The notes under the pieces were generated by a model. The model made no database searches, had not been told where the DNA came from, and worked only from the letters and a program-made list of their open reading frames with translations. A stretch of DNA of 64,000 nucleotides from Haberlea rhodopensis (lineage: Eukaryota; Streptophyta; Magnoliopsida; Lamiales; Gesneriaceae): positions 372,001 through 436,000 of the forward strand of contig CAJQUN010000228.1 in NCBI GenBank assembly GCA_907163345.1, in the 5' to 3' direction. The position numbers and the translations under genes are program-made. This document shows positions 22,201 through 32,850 of this stretch, one piece after another. Every line of letters begins with the position of its first letter. Position 1 is the first letter of the stretch.

Positions 22201-23751
22201 TGAAGAGTACTGCTGAGGATGCTATGTGTTTATCGGCTTTGATGACTTCTTACTGCCATTTGGGCTATGATTTCGATGTGGACATATCGTCTGTGCAAGT
22301 CTCGACCTTATTGGCAGAGCCAGACATATTAGAGGCGATCAGAAAGGCCCAGAGGTCGGATGATGAGGTTCAGAGGTGGACATCATTGGTACTTCAGGGT
22401 CAGCCGTCCAAGTTCAGAGTGGCTGAGGATGATTCCTTGAGACTGGGCAACCGATGGGTAGTCCCAGATACACCAGAGTTGCATAGAGGAATATTGGAGC
22501 GAGCTCATGGTAGTCGGTTCAGTATCCACCCAGGAGGAAGGAAGATGTATAAGGACCTATGCGGTCAATTCTGGTGGAGACGCGTGAAGCGTGATGTGAT
22601 CACTTTTGTTAAAAGATGTTTGATCTGCCAGCAGGTAAAGGCAGAGAGACAGAGGCCTGGTGGCGAGCTGAAGAGCTTGGAGGTACCCCAATGGAAGTGG
22701 GAGCACATATCTATGGACTTCGTGACCCACTTGCCAAGGACGGCCTCTGGATTTGATGCGATCTGGGTGATCGTGGATAGGCTAACGAAGGTAGCTCACT
22801 TCATCCCTTACTGTATGACTTTCACATACCTAAAGATGGCCCAATTATATATACGGGATGTGGTGAGGTTGCATGGGGTTCCAGTCTCGATTGTGTCTGA
22901 CAGAGACCCAAGGTTTACTTCACATTTCTGGGAGGGTCTCCAGACAGCTTTGGGCACATAAGTGAGACTGAGTACAGCTTATCACCCTCAGACAGATGGC
23001 CAGACAGAGCGTACCATTCAGACGCTCGAAGACATGTTGAGGGCATGTGTTTTGGAGTTTGATACTCCATGGCAGGATGCAATACCATTGGTGGAGTTCT
23101 CCATAATAACAGCTACCAGGCGAGCATTCAAATGGCCCATTTTGAAGCTCTTTACGGATGACGATGTAAGTCACCGCTGTATTGGGAGGACTTGACTAGT
23201 AAAACGGTCGGAGGACCGGATATGATTAAGGATATGGAAGAAAAGATTAAGATGATACGCCAAAAGATGAAAGCGACCCAGGATAGGCAAGCAGCCTATG
23301 CCAATAAGCGACGGCGACCGCTAGAATTCCAAGTAGGAGACAAGGTCTTTTTGAAAATCTCACCCTTCAGAGGTGTAGTTCGTTTTGGTATGCGGGGAAA
23401 GTTATCTCCGAGGTATGTTGGGCCGTATGAAGTATTGCAGCGTATCGGTACATTGGCTTACCGTTTGGCTCTACCGCCGTCTTTATCTGGTATTCATGAT
23501 GTTTATGGAAGTATGAGCCAGACCCGTCTCATGTATTACAGCCTACTGAAGTGCAGTTGGACTCAGATGTATCCTACGTAGAACGACCGGTCAGAATTCT
23601 GGATCGTGAGGATCGCAGATTACGAAGCAAAGTCATACCGATGGTCAAAGTTCAGTGGGATCGTCGGGGTGTCGAGGAGGCTACATGGGAGACGGAACGG
23701 CATACGGTGCAGCATTACCCGGAACTATTTTCTGGTATGATGTATGTTTAG
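22201..23751 (+). pseudogene. Element C integrase with chromodomain-like C-terminus, broken
   Basis: The HHCC zinc finger lies at about 22500-22630 (RFSIHPGGRK ... KRCLICQQ). The catalytic core shows SMDFVTHLPR (first Asp), VSDRDPRFTSHFW (second Asp) and RTIQTLEDMLRA (Glu), with the frame broken at 22960 between the second Asp and the Glu. A second break sits near 23100 in LVEFSYNN, another near 23500. The C-terminal part has GDKVFLKISPFRGVVRFG and ends with KVIPMVKVQW ... EEATWETE, like the chromodomain-type end of chromovirus integrases, which directs insertion to heterochromatin. Frames used: to 22961, 22962-23195, 23192-23581 and 23551-23751. Confidence 0.85.
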
Positions 23752-24471
23752 TTTCTTTTTGGGTAAGTGCATGCGATTTCGAGGATGAAATCTTATAAGT
23801 AGGGGAGTAATGTGATGCCCCGAAATTAATTATATGCAATTTGGGCATTAATGATGGTTATGTGATTATTTATCATGGTAATTGATTTATGTGATGGGTA
23901 ATGAAGTGTTAACATGATTTAATTGTATTGATTGTCAATTATGAGGAAAGCATGATTTAGTGGAAGTTTAATGCATTTTTGTAAATGCTTTTAAAATACC
24001 ATGTTGGGGTGTTTTATACATCATGTTAATTGGTGGGGTACAATTTTAATTAACTTTATAACATTTCCCCCCTTTACCCAACTCACTTTACCTTTCCCTC
24101 TAAATCCCCAAATCACTCTCAAACCCTACACTTTCTCCCATTTTCGAAATTCACCAAGGAAGGAGAAGGAAAGCTCCACAAAACTTTTGCTTGTGTGATC
24201 TTTGTTAAGATTTGGAGTCTTCAAGAGGTATGGAACCCTTCCTAAAAATTTTATGATGTTTGGTTTTGAAATGGGATGATTTGAAGTGATTTATGTGGGT
24301 TTGTTTTGGGTATATGTTATACATGTTTGTGGTATGATTTTTGAAGTGTTTTATGTGGGTTTTAGTGGGTTATGATGTTGTTGTAGGAAAGTTTGGGTTC
24401 GAATGGTTTAAGATGGAGCTTGAAAAATGCTCAAAAATTGAGAAAAATCGCGCACCAGCAGGTGGCGATCG

Positions 24472-24584
24472 ATCGCCTGAAATGAGGCGATCGATCGCCG
24501 AAGGCCAGTAGCCATTTTGCGTAGCAGGCGATCGATCGCCTCAAATGAAGCGATCGATCGCCTCAAGTAGCGATCGATCGCCAC
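24472..24584 (+). repeat. GCGATCGATCGC palindrome cluster, C 3' LTR
   Basis: Five perfect or near-perfect 12-mer palindromes at the same LTR position as 16322-16472. Confidence 0.85.
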
Positions 24585-25000
24585 TGTTTAAAAAGTGGAA
24601 AATGATGATTTTTGTTGAATTTTTGGTATTTGGCTATTGTTTAGCTTCTAATATCGATTTGTATGGTTATGTAGAACCATCCCAGGTACCCACAACGTCA
24701 AGGGTATAAAGTTCTCCAACTTCTCTACTTTTGGGAATTAAGGTACGTAAGAAGCGTACGGGCATCGGACGGTAAACCATACTTCTATACTATAATTATG
24801 CAATGATTGCACAAGTATTATGATGATGATGTTTATGATAAGTAAAGATGATATGATGTTTATGATAATGATTTGATAAGCAAGTTTATGATGATGATGT
24901 TTATGATAAGTAAAGATGATATAATGTTTATGATGATGATTATGATAAGTAAGTTTATGATAATGATGTCATGATAAGTAAAGATGATACGATGCATATG

Positions 25001-25365
25001 ATATGGTAAGATGCCATACGATAGGGTAAGATGCCCTCGTGGTAAGATGCCACACGATGCATATGATATGGTAAGATGCCATACGATAGGGTAAGCTGCC
25101 ATCGTGGTAAGATGCCACACGATGTTATGATATGGTAAGATGCCATACGATAGGGTAAGATGCCCTCGTGGTAAGATGCCACACGATGTTATGATATGGT
25201 AAGATGCCATACGATAGGGTAAGATGCCCACGTGGTAAGATGCCACACGATGTTATGATATGGTAAGATGCCATACGATAGGGTAAGATGCCCTCGTGGT
25301 AAGATGCCACACGATATTATGATATGGTAAGATGTCATACGATAGGGTAAGATGCCCATATGCAT
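25001..25365 (+). repeat. 64-bp GGTAAGATGCC array, C 3' LTR
   Basis: Six units start with ATATGGTAAG at 25001, 25066, 25130, 25194, 25258 and 25322. Each full unit holds three GGTAAGATGCC cores separated by ATACGATAG, CTCGT and ACACGATG. Minus-strand ORFs over it are repeat artefacts. Confidence 0.9.
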
Positions 25366-25793
25366 GACTATAAAACAGGGACAACTAAGTGTGTTAATAC
25401 GATTAATCAGGAAGTATGTGTTACGATTAATTTCATGCATTTATTTATATGTCATTACCTTATGATGTTAAGTAATGATGTACATGCTCATGTTGGGTTG
25501 TTCATGTAGGTACACTTTTGGACCGAAGGGCCTACGGTCGGGTTGAGGCAGTGAGCTAAAAGGAGCAAGATGAATATAGGATACAGGATTTTGATAGTCT
25601 TTACTCTAGGAGTAGTGTAAATCTATAGCTTTAACATTCATTATTGAGAATATAATTAATTAGCTTTTGAAATTTTATTTTGGCATGTAATCTTCTTAGC
25701 TCAAAGCTACAACCGGAACCCTCAAGAGGTTATGAATGCATGTTTAGTCCATAATACGTGTATAATATGATGTTAAGGGAGGAAGACCCTACA

Positions 25794-26148
25794 GGTGCTT
25801 GATCAGCCAGCAAGTGAAGGCAGAGAGGCAGAGGCCTGGTGGTGAGCTTAGGAGCTTGGAGATACCAGAATGGAAGTGGAAACACATATCCATGGACTTT
25901 GTGACCCACTTGCCGAGGACTACTTCTGGTTGTGATGCCATTTGGGTGATCGTTGATAGGCTAACGAAGGTAGCTCACTTCATTCCCTACAGAATGACGT
26001 ACACATACTTGAGGATGGCTCAATTGTATGTCCGGGATATAGTGAGACTACACGGGATTCCAGTGTCTATTGTATCTGACAGAGATCCGCGGTTTACATC
26101 TCATTTTTGGGGAGGTCTTCAGTCAGCTTTGGAACTTAAGTGAGGTTG
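25794..26148 (+). pseudogene. Old gypsy pol remnant, integrase core part
   Basis: Continuation of 15474-15670 after element C: KAERQRPGGELRS, SMDFVTHLPR, VSDRDPRFTSHFW. It ends where a minus-strand LTR begins at 26149 and lacks the rest of integrase. Confidence 0.85.
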
Positions 26149-28057
26149 TGTAAGGCCCTACTAGCGATAACAACAATATTAGTCAAATGAACACCTAAAT
26201 AAAACTTAGGTAGAGAGGTTTACAAAAATTTCGGCAGAGTTTCCCCTTAAATTTGGCTATCCGGAAATAAACCAAACATCAAAAACAATTCCCAGCCAGG
26301 GAAATCACAATACTAAACAAAATCAAACTAAAAGTAAGTCCCAGCCAGGGAAGAAAAGGATCTAAACAAAAGGAGATGTTGTAAAGTTATACATGACCAA
26401 AATAACGACATCAAAAAGGTCCCTATAACTATGCAGCTATAAAACCTAGTCCAAGTCCCTCTGGATATCTTTCTAGGCGTGCCGACAATCTCCCAGATCC
26501 TTCAAAAGTTACACCTGCACCTGTTTTCCACGGAAACAGCCCCCACACGGGGTAAGCATAACAATATAACGAATAACATGAATATACAAGATAAATGTAC
26601 AGAATGTAATTCTATAAGATAACAGGACACTTCCTGAGTCTATTAGAACATGGTGAAATCTCGATCGTTCCTTCCCTTGCACATCTATCATTTAATCACT
26701 CGTTATACATAGCATTAGTTTCTAAGACTGTTCAACACATGGCATAATCACATCGCACACTCTAGTGGCGACCCGTAAATAAACACATCACTCGCCTCAG
26801 CGGTGACCCCTCTGTATATTCAACACAACACATCACATCGCACACACTAGTGGCGACCTCTAAATAAACACATCACTCACCTCAGCGGTGACCCCTCTGT
26901 ATATTCAACACAACACAATCACATCGCACACACTAGTGGCGACCTCTAAATAAACACATCACTCGGCTCAGCGGTGACCCATGCATACTAATATCACGTC
27001 GCTCAATCATAGAAACGACCCTACACCTAAGCGACACTTCGCTTTTCAACAACACGGTGGAAGACATAATCACACATGCTTGTACGTCACTACGTACCTC
27101 AGCTCCATGATGAAGATCAAGCTATCCTCCTCGCTGTCCAGATGCCCTAGAAGGTTCTGTAATAAACCAACAACTCAATATAAGAATCAATATTTCCACA
27201 AGGTGATATACATAAAACATAATGCACCCCCCCCCCCCCCCCCCACAATTATCCTTTCAATATAGTATTCTACTAACTTAACATCCTCAAATTATAGCAT
27301 ATACATACATCAAGGAGTACCTTTATACATGACAAACTCATATCTTTCCATGTTAATATATCCAAACCTACTAAGCACAAATCACGCACACACACTTTCC
27401 AGCACACACTAAACACACATTCTGCACACACTTGAAAATGCAATTCCTTTTCCTTTCAATTAACAAATCAAAACACATCAAAATCCATACCAAATAAAGG
27501 CCAAGCCTAGCCCTCCCATAGCCCCACAATTTCGAACCAAAACCCCCATTCCTAAATTTTCGAACCCTACACCACCAACACACACACCCAAACACAAGAT
27601 TAAGCTAGGGAAAAGAGGGCCAAGGGGGAGAGGAAACTTACCCATAAGAGTTTTCCAAGCTAATCTTGAAGAGGGCCTTCGAATTTCTTCTTTGGGAAAG
27701 AGAGGGGTTGGCCGATTCTTTTTGGTTGGGGGAAGAGGGGAGGAACTCGATTTTTATGTATGTGTGTGTGTGTGAGATTATTTGATATAAAAAGGGAAGA
27801 ATCCTCTTAAAATAATACAAAGTCACCTACAATAATACATCCCAAAACAAAAATAATTCTCCACTTCCAATTAAATATTTTCAAGTTAATTTAATTCATC
27901 ATAAATCCCCCAATAAAATAAAATTATGCTAAAGTTCCATGTGTGCACAAATAATATGGCCTGCCCCAAAATACGAGGTCCATAATTTAATCACGTAAAT
28001 TATCCCATAATTTACCATTTAAAAATTAAATATAAACAGAATAAACTGGGCGTCACA
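26149..28057 (-). repeat. 3' LTR of minus-strand gypsy
   Basis: On the minus strand it begins TGTGACGCCC and ends GGGCCTTACA, 1909 bp. It contains an 85-bp tandem repeat (26751-26990) and an 18-base C run at 27227-27244. Confidence 0.8.
26751..26990 (-). repeat. 85-bp tandem repeat in minus-strand LTR
   Basis: Three units start with CATCGCACAC at 26751, 26836 and 26922. Each carries CTAGTGGCGACC and CTCAGCGGTGACCC. Confidence 0.85.
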
Positions 28058-28080
28058 GTTCTCCCCTACTAAAAGATTTC
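28058..28080 (-). other. Polypurine tract of minus-strand gypsy
   Basis: On the minus strand, ATCTTTTAGTAGGGGAGAAC precedes the LTR and follows GGGGACGAAAT, as in X and C. Confidence 0.75.
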
Positions 28081-28128
28081 GTCCCCGAAATTTGAATTTA
28101 CGCTTACTAGAAAAGCCAAAGTAAATAT

Positions 28129-30007
28129 TTACATACCAGCAAATAGCTCAGGATAGTGAAGTAACACGTGTTGCTCCGTTTCCCACGTTGCCTCCTCGAC
28201 ACCCCTTCTTTCCCACTGGAATTTAACCATAGGAATCACTTTACTGCGAGGTTGACGATCGGCCCGATCTAGAATCCGAATAGGACGCTCAACATAAGAA
28301 ACATCCGAATCCAACTGTACCTCGGAAGGTTGCAACACATGCAAAGGATCAGTCTCATACTTTTGTAACATCGATACATGAAATACGTCTTGTATGCCAG
28401 ATAAAGAGGGACGGCAATGCCAATCTGTATGCCAGAGTGCCAACACGCTGTAATATTTCATACGGGCCAACATACCGCGGCGATAACTTGCCTCTCATAC
28501 CAAATCGTACCACGCCTCTGAACGGAGATATTTTCAAGAACACTCGGTCACGCACCTGAAATTCCAAAGGTCGGCGTCGTTTATTAGCATAAGAAGCCTG
28601 TCTATCCTGCGCTGCTTTCATCCTTTGCCGTATCAGTTTCACTTTCTCTTGCGTCTCTCTAATCATCTCAGGTCCACCCACAGGTGTCCTGTCCACATCA
28701 TCCCAACATAAAGGGGATCTGCAACGTCGCCCATACAAGGCCTCAAAAGGAGCCATCTGGATGCTTGCTTGATAGCTATTATTGTATGAAAACTCAACCA
28801 ACGGTAGAGAATCTTGCCAGGTAGACTCAAATTCTAACACACATGCACGTAGCATGTCCTCCAGCGTCTGAATTGTACGCTGAGTTTGTCCATCAGCCTG
28901 AGGGTGATAAGCTGTGCTCAGTCTCACTTCGGTCCCCATAGCTGCCTGCAATCCTTCCCAGAAATGGGAGGTAAATCTCGGATCCCTATCAGAGATAATA
29001 GATACTGGGATGCCATGTAGTCGAACCACATCTCGAATATACAATTGGGCCATCTTTACAAACGTAAAGCTCATATTATACGGTATGAAGTGTGCAACTT
29101 TAGATAACCTGTCAATAATGACCCAAATAGCATCATACCCTGAAGGAGTTTTCAGGTAAATGAGTCACAAAAGTCCATCGATATATGATTCCATTTCCAA
29201 GTTGGTACTTCTAAACTCTGTAATTCTCCACCTGGTCTTTTTCTCTCTGCCTTCACTTACTGACATATCAAACACCTTTTTACAAACTTGGCCACATCCT
29301 GTTTCATTCGCTTCCACCAAAAGTGGGAACATAAGTCTCGGTACATTTTCTTGCCACCAGGATGTATACTGTATCTGCTACAATGAGCCCGCTGTAATAA
29401 GTCTTGGCGTAGTCCAGGTGTATCAGGAACTACCCAGCAATCACATAACCGCAAGCTACCATCCTCAGCCATTTTGAATTTAGATGCTTTTTGTTGCAAA
29501 ATCAAACTTGCCCATCTATGAATCTCATCATCGGTCCTCTGAGCCCCTCTGATAGTCTCAAAAATATCTGGTTCTGCTAAGAGTAGTCGATACTCGCACA
29601 GGCGATTCAGCGATGTCGAAATAATATCCTAACTGACAGTAGGAGGTCATCAACGTCGATAGACGGCTCACAACATCGGCAGTATGGCCAACCTTACGAC
29701 TCAAAGCGTCGGCTGTCAGGTTAGCCCGACCAGGGTGATATTCAATTTCACAGTCGTAGTCTTTTAATAGATCCATCCACCTTCTCTACCTCATATTCAA
29801 TTCAGCCTGAGTAAAAAGAAATTTCAGACTCTTATGATCTGTAAAGATAGTAAACTTCGCGCCGTACAAATAATGGCGCCATATCTTCAATGCGTAAACA
29901 ATGGCAGCCAATTCCAGGTCATGAACTGGATATCTTGTCTCATGTGGCTTTAACTGTCTCGAGGCATAAGCGATAACGTTCTTATCCTGCATCAAAACAC
30001 AACCCAA
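28129..30007 (-). pseudogene. Gypsy RNase H, integrase and chromodomain-like remnant
   Basis: Minus-strand order: RNase H (CVLMQDKNVIAYASRQ, FTDHKSLKFLFTQ, TADALSRK; 30007-29558), HHCC zinc finger (YSIHPGGKKMY ... KRCLICQ; about 29505-29257), integrase core (IISDRDPRFTSHFW, QRTIQTLEDMLRA; 29074-28355) and C-terminus (SKVIPMVKFQW, EEATWETE; 28473-28129). Stops or frameshifts break it near 29780, 29560 and 29160-29250, and at about 28390. It is closely related to the pol of element C. No start remains. Confidence 0.85.
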
Positions 30008-30420
30008 ATCAAGTTCCTTGCCTCTTCCGCTGTCTTGTCAATAAAAGCTCCTCCGCTCGCCTCATCCACTAAATTCATGTTACCAGAAAGTAAACTTTCA
30101 TAGAAATATTGAATTAAAAGGTGTTCACTTATCTGATGTTGTGGACAGCTTGCACACAACTTCTTGACACGTTCCCAGTACTCGTGCAGTGATTCCTCAT
30201 AGTATTGCTTCACAACATAGATTTTCTTCCTTATGTTAGCCGCCCTTGAAGCTGTAAAGTACTTCTTAAGGAAGACTCTTTGCAAATTAGTCCATGTGGT
30301 GATGAATCCGGAGGGTAGGCAGAATATCCAATCTTTAGCAGCATCCTTCAAAGAGAATGGAAAGGCTCGCAGTTTAAATTTGGTAGCATGTATCATGTAC
30401 GCACAAATTAACCCTCTCAA
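29992..30420 (-). pseudogene. Retrotransposon gag fragment, Tat/Athila-like
   Basis: The 142-codon frame has the capsid-type signature FPFSLKDAAKDW, TTWTNLQRVFLKKYF, ESLHEYWERVKKLC and ASGGAFIDKTAEEARNLI, typical of gag in non-chromovirus gypsy (Tat/Athila type). Its 3' end fuses to the RNase H remnant across a few shared bases (CCCAAATC on the plus strand near 30003), so the last residues belong to the neighbour. No other pol of this lineage is present. Confidence 0.75.
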
Positions 30421-30730
30421 ATTATAGCAATAGTGCTAATTAAATAGTACAAAGGGGATTTTGGAATGATTAAACTACTACTATGAAAAATTTATGAATT
30501 AAACTAATTAGCAAAATTAAACTAAAGTGATTAAAATTTTCAGAAAAGAGATTCTTGATTTTCAGTCGACTTTACCTTGGATTTATGCATTTAATCATCG
30601 ATTATGACAAAAGATGTATTTTATACTTGAATATTCATTATTAGAGTTTCAACTCCTATCTTACCTTATGCCTAGTTAAAATAGCACAAGCGTTCTAAAT
30701 TAACCCGTATCATTATATCGAACAAAACAA
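30410..30730. repeat. LTR-like direct repeat R1
   Basis: About 85-90% similar by eye to 31950-32330 (R2), except for an internal stretch of about 70 bp present only in R2. It abuts the gag fragment on its 5' side (minus sense), so the pair may be LTR pieces of that element. Confidence 0.65.
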
Positions 30731-31949
30731 TATCAGTAAAGATTAATATTAACAATAACTTTCAAATCTAGTAAGAATGATGAAACTTAGACAACATAAT
30801 CCAAGCGTCTATGTTTAATCTAGTCAAAAAAATTTCATAATAATTTAACAACACCAATAACAAGCATTTATTAATCTTAGTTGCTTCAAAGGCCAGACAA
30901 TAGATTGCATGTAAAATCATTAAATTGCCAATCTTATAATCAAAACATAACAATCATGGCAATTAGAAAAACATATGATATTCAATAAAAATCAATAAAA
31001 GAACATCAATCTCATGAAAAACATAAAATCTAAGGTATTGTCTTCCTTCAACCGAGAACCAAAAGTGTTTAGCCAAGCATGACTAAATTAAAAACAACAA
31101 AACTTAATCTAGAAAACATTAAACTAAAAGCAAAAGAAAGAATTACTAAAGAGAAGCACGATTCCAGAGCGTCACTTTCGTCTTCTTCGTTCTTCAAATT
31201 GTTCTTCAAAAGGTTGAGAGAAATATATTCTAAAGTCTAAAATATGATGGTTTTTTTTTATAATAATGAAGAATGGTCTGATTTTCCCAATTCGTGCATA
31301 TAGGGTAGGAAACAGATTTTAGTAGGTAAAAATCTATTCAAAGATGGAAAAATCGAGTTTCCTTAAAAATCAGGATTCTGCTGGCGATCGATCGGCGCTG
31401 GCTGGCGATCGATCGCTAGCTTTTGTTTTCCAATCGATTGCTAGCTTTTGTTTTCCAAACAGACCAGATCGCTAGCTTTTACTTTTCAAACATAAACATT
31501 TGGCGATCGATTGGTAAAATGTGCCGATCGTTCGTGAGTCTTTTGTTTCGTCCAGTAATATTCGGTGATCGTTCGAATGTGCCGATCGATCACGGAGTCA
31601 TGATTTTTGTTGCTTGGTTTCTTTTGTTTGGCGACTGATCGCAGCTTCCGTTGTCCACTTTTATGCATTTTATGGTCTACTTTGATCCATTGTCAACTCC
31701 AATGCATTTCTCGATCCTTATTCGCCCTTGTTAGCTCGATTTCTTCGATAACAATGCCTCAACAATTTCGAACATGCATAGTAATGAAAGGGGGTGAAAA
31801 GTTAATAGTGGAACAAGTTCAATCCCTAGACATCCCATACTTAACAAAGTAGCGAACGTGCGTGTGTGGTCATAAACAGGTGTCATGAACAAATTATAGA
31901 TCCAATTATTGTAAACTTGCAATAGTTCAAGTTATACACTAACACAAAT
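30731..31949. other. Spacer between R1 and R2
   Basis: AT-rich non-coding DNA. It includes a CGATCGATCG-type palindrome cluster at 31383-31640. No gene seen. Confidence 0.5.
31383..31640. repeat. GCGATCGATCGC-type palindrome cluster outside X and C
   Basis: Several copies and near-copies (GGCGATCGATCG, GGCGATCGATTGG, GCCGATCGATCAC) in a sequence otherwise unlike the X or C LTRs. Confidence 0.7.
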
Positions 31950-32330
31950 ATAAGTTAACCCTCTTAAGTTAATAGCAATAGGTAATGTAGTAGCGTGAGT
32001 AGTGATAGATCCCACGAGGAAGGACGTATTTTTGTGTCAATTGTGCTAATCAAATAGCAAAAAAGGGATTTTGGAATGATTCAACTACTACTATGAAAAA
32101 TTTATGAATACTAATTAGCAAAATTAAACTAAAGTGATTAAAATTATGAGAAAATTGATTCTTGGTTTTCAGTCGACTTTACCTTGATTTATGCATTAAA
32201 TCATCGATTATAACAAAAGATGTAATTTTTACTTGAATATTCATCATTAGAGATTCAACTCCCATCTTACCTTATGACTAGGTAAAATATCTCAAGCGTT
32301 CTAAGTTAACCCGTATCGTTGTTCCCAAAT
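31950..32330. repeat. LTR-like direct repeat R2
   Basis: Partner of R1. It carries GATAGATCCCACGAGGAA, lost in R1, and an AAAATATCT motif at 32284-32292 where R1 differs. Confidence 0.65.
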
Positions 32331-32767
32331 CAGTATAAGTAAATTATTAAAAGATTTTACTAATTAATCAAATATTACTATTATCGAGTTTCTATTATAA
32401 ATCATATTGTGATAAACTAAGATATACTTATTTAATTAATATATATATAATGTAAATCAAATAATGAACATAAAGTGCTTGTAGAATACTTAAAAGGTAT
32501 ATAATATATTTGTTTGTAATAATTTGCTTCATTATTATAGTATTTTATTTTGCAACCAATATTTCTTTAGTTCTTATGAATTTATCCAACATTTTTTGTT
32601 ATATTTACTTTTTATAGATTTGTTTCTATTATACAATATTTATTTAAGAGCATAACATATTTTTTTTAGATAATTTTTATTTGTCAGTATAAAATAGTTA
32701 TTATCGTATTACATATATAATATATATTGTCTTTTAGTATATAATTATATTATCGAAAATAAAATAA

Positions 32768-32850
32768 TCAAGACAATAGCTTAGTGATAATAAGATGCAT
32801 ATACATAATAGATGTCAAGAGTTCGAATCCTCATCAACACACATTAATTT
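32768..32850 (+). mobile_element. Possible SINE relic
   Basis: TAGCTTAGTGATAATAAG followed about 40 bp later by GTTCGAATCC looks like the A and B boxes of a tRNA-derived SINE, with an A-rich tail after it. It is too diverged for a family name. Confidence 0.4.

Larger units (their letters stand above)
15671..25793 (+). mobile_element. Element C: complete Ty3/gypsy chromovirus-like retrotransposon, coding region decayed
   Basis: LTRs at 15671-19048 (enlarged by a Copia solo LTR) and 23811-25793 are bounded by TG...CA and the exact target duplication GGTGC (15666-15670, 25794-25798). PBS is at 19053-19064; the PPT (ATAAGTAGGGGAGTAA) abuts 23811. Domain order is gag with CCHC knuckle, protease, RT, RNase H, integrase, then a chromodomain-like C-terminus, as in Ty3/gypsy chromoviruses, most like the Tekay/Del clade. 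At least one stop in gag, one in the linker before RT, and several frameshifts break it, so it cannot make its own proteins. The clade call is from motif wording only. Confidence 0.9.
23811..25793 (+). repeat. Element C 3' LTR
   Basis: An uninterrupted 1983-bp LTR, TGTGATGCCC...CCCTACA, followed by GGTGC. Roughly 2-3% of bases differ from the 5' copy over the first 700 bp by eye, and the number of array units also differs. Confidence 0.9.
26149..30007 (-). mobile_element. 5'-truncated gypsy retrotransposon, minus strand
   Basis: Read on the minus strand: RNase H from 30007, integrase, chromodomain-like end at 28129, PPT, then the 3' LTR at 28057-26149. Gag, protease, RT and the 5' LTR are missing; the break at about 30007 joins a different element's gag. 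The LTR shares with X elements a CCCAGCCAGGGAA motif, a GGCAGAGT-TCCCC stretch and a CCTTACA end. This makes it a candidate relative of the autonomous partner of the X family, though its own pol is also decayed. Confidence 0.8.

Noticed and set aside
19255..23751. Integrated pararetrovirus
   Set aside because: Integrase, LTRs with exact target duplication and PPT are present, so it is Ty3/gypsy.
18444..25440. Minus-strand ORFs rich in MASYH/GILPY repeats
   Set aside because: They are translations of the 64-bp GGTAAGATGCC array; the same peptide pattern appears wherever the array is.
32768..32850. tRNA gene
   Set aside because: A and B box-like words but no cloverleaf or anticodon arm; better as a SINE relic.
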